This document shows positions 58,501-64,000 of a stretch of 64,000 bases of DNA, in pieces (position 1 is the stretch's first letter; each line of letters begins with the position of its first letter). A model generated the notes under the pieces. The model searched no databases, was not told the DNA's origin, and saw nothing but the letters and a program-made list of their open reading frames with translations. Position numbers and translations under genes: made by a program. This DNA is from Platycnemis pennipes (taxonomy: Eukaryota > Arthropoda > Insecta > Odonata > Platycnemididae): assembly GCA_933228895.1 (NCBI GenBank), contig OW121853.1, positions 75,934,645 through 75,998,644 of the forward strand, given 5' to 3'.

Positions 58501-59871
58501 AAGATTATTATGGAGACGAAGTTATCGTAATATGCAAAACTCTCCGGTATCGTTTCAGTTACTTTTATAGTTACCTAGTGGAGTCCATGGTTGAAAAATG
58601 AGAGATAGTATCCGCTACCCCGTGGAATATTCGACCTCAATCGACTTCGTAGTCGTTAAATTTTTGTTTTTAATTTTATGAAAATAGGGCACACTTAACG
58701 CACAGTGACTGCTTCTTTCGTCAGAAAAAAAAGAAATTTACACAACTCGTTCCCGACCTAGGATTGGACGTTCGATCTTTGGAAAGCTCAAACTTTCCGG
58801 TTTAGAATGCCGGACTTCATTAGTCTGACTCTGCAGTTTGAATTTTGCATCTGAAAGGCTCGCGTTTCCTTTCCTATATACCACCTACCTCTCATTTGGA
58901 TCTCGATAGGAAAAGGTGAAAATGAAACTCGAAATTTTCCGCAACAATTGAGATCAATGTTGTTCCTTTATGATCGTGCTCTGAAGCGATCAACCCACTT
59001 CATCACGTCTCCGTATAATGCGTTAAAATTATGTTTTTCTTTTATCACCCAAATACTTGATCGAGTTGAATTTAAATCCCTCATTTTCTCATAAGTGATT
59101 CTTACTCTATTCCAATGCTTGTCTTCTGAATATACGAATAATTATCTTTCTCAAGAAAGTTGTGCCGGTTCTAAACTTAAGAAGCTTTCCGCTTCAGAAG
59201 ATAAGTAATACATTATCTCTCCCTTCTATAATATACTTTTTTTGGTTTCATTACAAAGGAGCTAAAGAAAACTCCTGAACCTTAGTAGGTATAACACTTA
59301 CCAGTGAAAAAAAAATTGGTTTGGCGTGAGGATTTTTTATTAGAAGAGGAAGTCTACTGCTTACAATTGATAGTTACGTTCTATGTAAGAAATAGGCTAA
59401 TTTCTTCATTCGGCGGGGTATATTTAAAATACTTTCATGTGTTTTCTCGTAATTAATTTTTTCGCTCGTATATGCACGTTTACTGCCCACAATTTTTTGC
59501 TTTTACATGGGAAAGATGAATACCTTCTTTTAAAACTTGCATCTTGAGCGATGTGATGGCCCCCAATGGCAATTATTTGAATAAAAACAGGTCAACAACC
59601 TTTATGACCTCTTCCGTAATCACGAGGTTTTGCGTGTAATCTTCTGCCATAAAACTAGAACCATTGTCGTCATTGCATACACCGTGTAACTTTGGTTAAT
59701 TATATTTTTACAGGTATGATTTTTTAAAATTTTTTTTTAATTTTTAAATACGTTTTTCCCATTGTTTAAAGTATTTTTTTCATCTTGACCCTGATGTATA
59801 TAGTTCCAAGCATTTGAAGTCCGGTTAGAACTAAATTATTTTAGTCTCTCAAAGGAACTGATTAAATTGAA
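58501..59871. other. No feature recognised
   Basis: AT-rich with poly(A/T) runs; nothing supportable. Confidence 0.4.
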
Positions 59872-59966
59872 CTTTTTAAGCATGATATGCAATGCATATT
59901 TGGTGTGAATTCACCCCCTGCCTGACACCTCTGTAGTGGCTTGTGGGGTATTGTGTTAATGTAGAT
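59872..59966 (+). mobile_element. LINE 3' UTR tail
   Basis: AGCATGATATGCAATGCATA, TTGGTGTGAATTCACCCCCT and GGCTTGTGGGGTATTGTG, then an AATGTAGATGTG end. Decayed CR1-like tail. Confidence 0.75.
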
Positions 59967-62201
59967 GTGAATATCATCCGATTACGAATGATAGATAACT
60001 TTTTATTTGCCACAAAAATTGATCGATCCTAGATAATGTGATCGTTAACTCGATGGTGAATCCTGTAATAAGTCATTTTCATCGAAATTTAAGTAAGTAC
60101 ATATTTCGTTCTTATTTCTCGTTCTCAACCCCTATTTTAACACTTTTTTTCTGGTGCCCTCAATCTTTGAGTGCGTTCGAAGCGAAAAATCGTATGCGAT
60201 ACAAAATGTGATGACTTGCAAAGGACACTTCAAATGCTGGCTCGGTTGCCAATTCTACGATTTCTATTGCGATTGAAGCGATCAGCAATTGGAAAAGGAA
60301 AAAGGGATTAGTAATGGTTTATGTTATTGCTTTATATTTTTGTGGTCCTAATAAATTTTAAATTTATTACGGTGGGCTGAAAAAATCGCTTCTCTTTCAT
60401 AAACGAGTCGGTGGCGATATCGATTGCGTCCTCCATGTTAGAAAGAGGTAGTGAGAATCTGTAGAATTACGATGATAATGGTTGAGGAAAGCTTTCAGTC
60501 CTAGATAAAGTTGTGCGTTGAAATTCAAGATGAGAAATGAAAAGTGGAGAAATACACGGTATAAAGTTTTTTGAAATTTTCCATTAAAGGATGAAGTTGA
60601 TCTTGTGGTTTGTAGTTACCATGTGGTTTACAGAATCTCTCATGGACCAAATGCTTCATCGATGTTTACATTCGGAGGCAACAATAGCAATTGCGTTGGT
60701 GACGATCAGAAAAGAACAGAGAAAAAACAGTAAATTTAGACGTAACTTACACATTTGAGCAAAATTTCGGCTAAATAACGTTAAAATAATGCACGAAAAA
60801 AAAGTTAAAGTCTTTTCCAAAGTACAATTAAAAATGTATGAAATCGACTTAAATTTAAGTATTTTGTTGAGTGGAAGAAAAAAAGTATTACACTCTCATA
60901 AGCTGAAACACGTACTTTAGACAAATGTAAACACATAGCTACCGCCTGACATTGAACCCGTACCTTAACAAATTGTGTAAAAGTCTTTTCGGACCTTTCT
61001 GGGAGCTAGAGACATTATGCAATTCACGGCATTTCTCTAGAACTAATCCTTACCGAGATAGAGGGGTAGTGGGTGCACAGACGGACGGGAGGGTGGACAA
61101 GAAAAAACGTACGGCAAATATTATTATGGATTATGTGGAAATATTTTCTTCGAATCGTCTCGCTGTTTTTTTTCTTAATTCGGTGCCCTCCACCCTCAAG
61201 GACAAGAGATAGGGGAGGAGGTAAAGTGGGGGTGGTAAATCTTTTCAAGGGCTTGAGTGATTTCGAGAGGGGAGGGATGAGGTGGAATATTATTGGTCCT
61301 TCACATTCGCTTCTCCCCTTCGCTGCCTTTGATGAATCTGTCCGCGGGGGAAATTGTGTATGTGTAGTGGGTCCGCAGTATTCAATGAATCTGTCGCTAG
61401 GGAGCACTCGGGCACTGGAGCAAAGAAGACGAGAAGGGGGTGATTAAGGGTCATCATCCAATTGGCGATTGCATGCTGGAATCCCAGATGGATTTCATTT
61501 CCGAATCCTTCTTGCTTACGCTAGACCTTGAAGTTCTAATAGTGTCGTTTTACTCGCTACGAGTGGATCGGATATTTCGATGCGTCAAGCGATTAAATTA
61601 TACTATCTTATATAATTTCGCACTTTAATTTTACCTTTTTCATTTATTTTCCTCTCACGGTCATAAGAAATCCAGCCCTACAATCAAAGAACCGTTTTTC
61701 TCCTGATTTAAGTGATCCTGGTTTAAAAAGTTCATGTCACTTCGTGTGGCATTTATGTTGGGGGATCATATTTCATCCCCCTTTACATCTCAGGGTAGGT
61801 CCAGTTCATTCCGAAGTTACTCCTCCAAAATTTCCCTGTTCACCCGACTTATAGCGCCATATTCATGTGACAGTCTTGCTGAATGATTCAGACAGGTCGT
61901 GGAGAAGAAAATACTTACAGACCAATTACATTATACGTCATGCCTGACGCTAATGTCTTCAGTAGGTATTGATGATTTTGAAATAGGAGGTACGAGATTT
62001 ATAGACTTAAAGACGGTAGGTATTATCTTGGGAAAAGACATGTTTAAAAGTGCCCGAATAGTGTAGGAGTGGTAGGTGAAAACTTAACATGACCGGTACA
62101 AGAAATAGGAATTAAATCATCCAAGGATAAATTTCTTTTGTACAAAGTAATTGTCGTATTCATTGCGTGTAGTGAGGGACATTAAGGCGAATTAATTCTG
62201 T
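59967..62201. other. No gene recognised; GC-richer patch 61030-61460
   Basis: Overlapping frames on both strands at 61024-61447 (127 and 124 codons) show no domain. The patch is G-rich on + and may be regulatory or old repeat. The rest is AT-rich. Confidence 0.35.
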
Positions 62202-62509
62202 GGGGTTTTGTTTTAAATCGTCGGGATTATCTCGAATGGATAACCAAGGAGTCACGTGTTACAAACACGAATGGTTCACAAATATGGTATGTTACAACCG
62301 CTGATTACAACCTCATTAATTGTTTACACTTGTATTTTATTTAATCTTGGGGCTCTATAATCGAGACAGATGAGAAAAACTCAAGTGAAAACAATTAATG
62401 ACATTTGACGAGCGATTCAGACACACTGAATTTGCAAACCATTCGTGTTTGTACCACGTGACTCCTTGGTTACCTATTCGAGATAATCCAGACGATTTAA
62501 AACACAACC
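62202..62509. mobile_element. Palindromic E-box MITE
   Basis: GGGGTTTTGTTTTAAATCGT at the left, ACGATTTAAAACACAACC at the right. Both arms contain CACGTG. 308 bases. Confidence 0.88.
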
Positions 62510-62748
62510 TGTCCGGTCATGCATAGATTTTTTTTGCAGAGCGCGATATTCATCAACCAATAGAAACTCTCTCCCGTTTTATATTTTTTTTGCGAGCAGC
62601 TCAGCTCATCGTTGGCCAGGGTCGCGCGCCAATCGCTGCAGGATCCATCCAGGGTTCGCATCCCTTCCGTGAACCGGCTGGCTTAATCGATTCGTGCACG
62701 GAGAGGGCACACGAGACAGACTTCTGCACAGAGTACTTACATATAGCA

Positions 62749-63064
62749 GGGGGGTTGTTTTTTGAAACCGTCGAGATTATCTCGAATAGGTAACCAAGGA
62801 ATCACGTGGTATAAACACGAATGGTTCGCAAATTAGGTGTGTCAAAACTGCAGATTTCAACCTCATTCGTGGTTAACAATTGTGTTTTATCTCATCTGGG
62901 GGCTCTATAGTCGAGAAAGATGAGAAAAACTTAAGTGAAAACAATTGCTGAAATTGTTACGAACGATTCAGGCACACGAAATTTGCAAATCATTAGTGTG
63001 TGTACCACGTGACTCCTTGGTTAGCTATTCTAGATAATCCCGACGGTTTCAAATGCCACCCCCC
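62749..63064. mobile_element. Palindromic E-box MITE
   Basis: GGGGGGTTGTTTTTTGAAAC at the left, GTTTCAAATGCCACCCCCC at the right, CACGTG in both arms. 316 bases. Only 240 bases separate it from the previous copy. Confidence 0.88.
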
Positions 63065-63249
63065 AGGGTTTATGATGATTTGGCTCCGCGCTCTTTATCG
63101 GAAAGAGTTGCCGAGACAATAGATTAGCCTTCTTCCTTGTAGGTGCTCTTATAACCTTCTCTTCTTAACTCATAGCAAAAATAATGAAAACCGTCATGAG
63201 ATAATGATAGCCATTTTGTCTATGGTGAGATAATGTTGATCATTTTTCG

Positions 63250-63816
63250 TAGGGCGAGAATGAGGGAGGTTAGATTGAACTGGTGGGTGCATTGTTATGC
63301 TAGTCTATGAAGCCAGAACAGGGGTTATTTGGGAAGGGTCAGACTCTACCTACACGGCACAAACATTGCGTTTTATACAGCCTTTTTTATGAAGACTGCA
63401 TGTGTTAATTAGAACATAATTTTATGCCACTTGCAAAAATAACTTCTTCCGTTCGAGTATCTCGAGTGGTCTCCCTTGTGTCCTCGCCGACCAACTCGCT
63501 TCCCAAATCAGTCACGACGCTGAATCAGTGATCAGTGACAGATGATGATCAGTCACAGTCTCCTCCCGTACATTCTAAGCTCCTTGGCTCCTTTGCGATC
63601 AGGCGAAGTAGCTTCACGGGCTCAGTTCAGGTTGGACGAAGTCGATTGACGTCAGAGGTTGCACCACGCCCACTTTTCCAAAAGGGTTAAAAACATCAGT
63701 TTTACGCCGCTTTTAATAAAAAATTGACGGATTAAAAAGCGGAAAAATACGCGTATTTTTATTTGACAAACTCTTATCAGATCCGGCAATAAAAAATTTG
63801 GTAAACGACCTCATTC
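63250..63816 (+). repeat. Dispersed repeat family R, copy 3, joined to an 11149-type end
   Basis: 63290-63520 follows the order of 2860-3350 and 17205-17640 loosely (GAAGCCAGAACAGGGGTTAT, GAAGACTGCATGTGTTAATT, CTCGCCGACCAAC). 63600-63816 is the reverse of 11150-11420 (GGGTTAAAAACATCAGTTTT, GGCAATAAAAAATTTGGTAA, ending ACGACCTCA). This suggests the two families are parts of one larger element. Confidence 0.55.
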
Positions 63817-63965
63817 TTCCCGTTCACTTAAAATAATAGATGTATACATACCTACATAAAATAATAATATGTGTTCAATAAATAATGATGATATGCACAT
63901 ATTTTATTCCTCATTTTATGCACAGTGGTACAGTGTGAGAAACATAGGTGGTATCCATTTATGGG

Positions 63966-64000
63966 ACATCATCATCATTGGTCAACAATCCTAGGATTGG
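63966..64000 (-). mobile_element. RTE-like LINE tail at the window edge
   Basis: On the minus strand CCAATCCTAGGATTGTTGAC, then CAATGATGATGATG, matches the 3' end of the + copy at 28055-28084. The body would lie to the right of the window. Confidence 0.7.

Overview
This window looks like a piece of a repeat-rich animal genome, most likely an arthropod and probably an insect. The signs are one intron-split gene with GC-rich exons in AT-rich surroundings, chromosomal LINE remains (CR1/jockey-like and RTE-like), a Penelope-like fragment, tRNA-derived SINEs, many short inverted-repeat DNA transposons, and a short CCTAA (TTAGG-type) run. There are no operons or other bacterial features. I cannot name the species.

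Layout. From 1 to about 37000 I find no host exon. The stretch is a mosaic of transposon copies, several nested two or three deep, separated by unique sequence with some GC-rich islands. From 37005 to 51986, on the + strand, four exons of one gene can be joined with consistent splice phases (37005-37913, 39790-40696, 41716-43186, 51811-51986). They encode at least 1154 residues of a microtubule-associated-type protein: tandem S/TxIP motifs, one CAP-Gly domain, then a long Ser/Pro-rich, acidic and Gln-rich, probably disordered region with a basic conserved-looking block. Both gene ends are missing: exon 1 begins at an acceptor and exon 4 ends at a donor. Intron 3 (8.6 kb) holds RTE-like and CR1-like LINE remains, a Penelope-like fragment split by a hAT-type element, a full SINE, a MITE, and two hammerhead-ribozyme-like motifs on the minus strand. 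From 52000 to 64000 there are more MITEs, including four-fold repetition of a palindromic E-box-bearing family across the window, and the start of another RTE tail at the right edge.

Main points for a second look. (1) Hammerhead-like cores at 43388-43433 and 48200-48256. (2) A 1.55-kb foldback element at 35067-36618 whose two arms carry the same open 70-codon frame. (3) A group of MITEs sharing termini like AGNNCG-TTACACG and 3-bp TWA target duplications. (4) Two LINE-derived copies (32254 and 47275) with the same 5' boundary and an intact 109-codon frame, which may be a small mobile unit of their own. (5) The CAP-Gly domain, which has lost the usual Trp and the Lys of GKNDG and follows two EB1-type motifs. 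All identities are by eye; no search was run.
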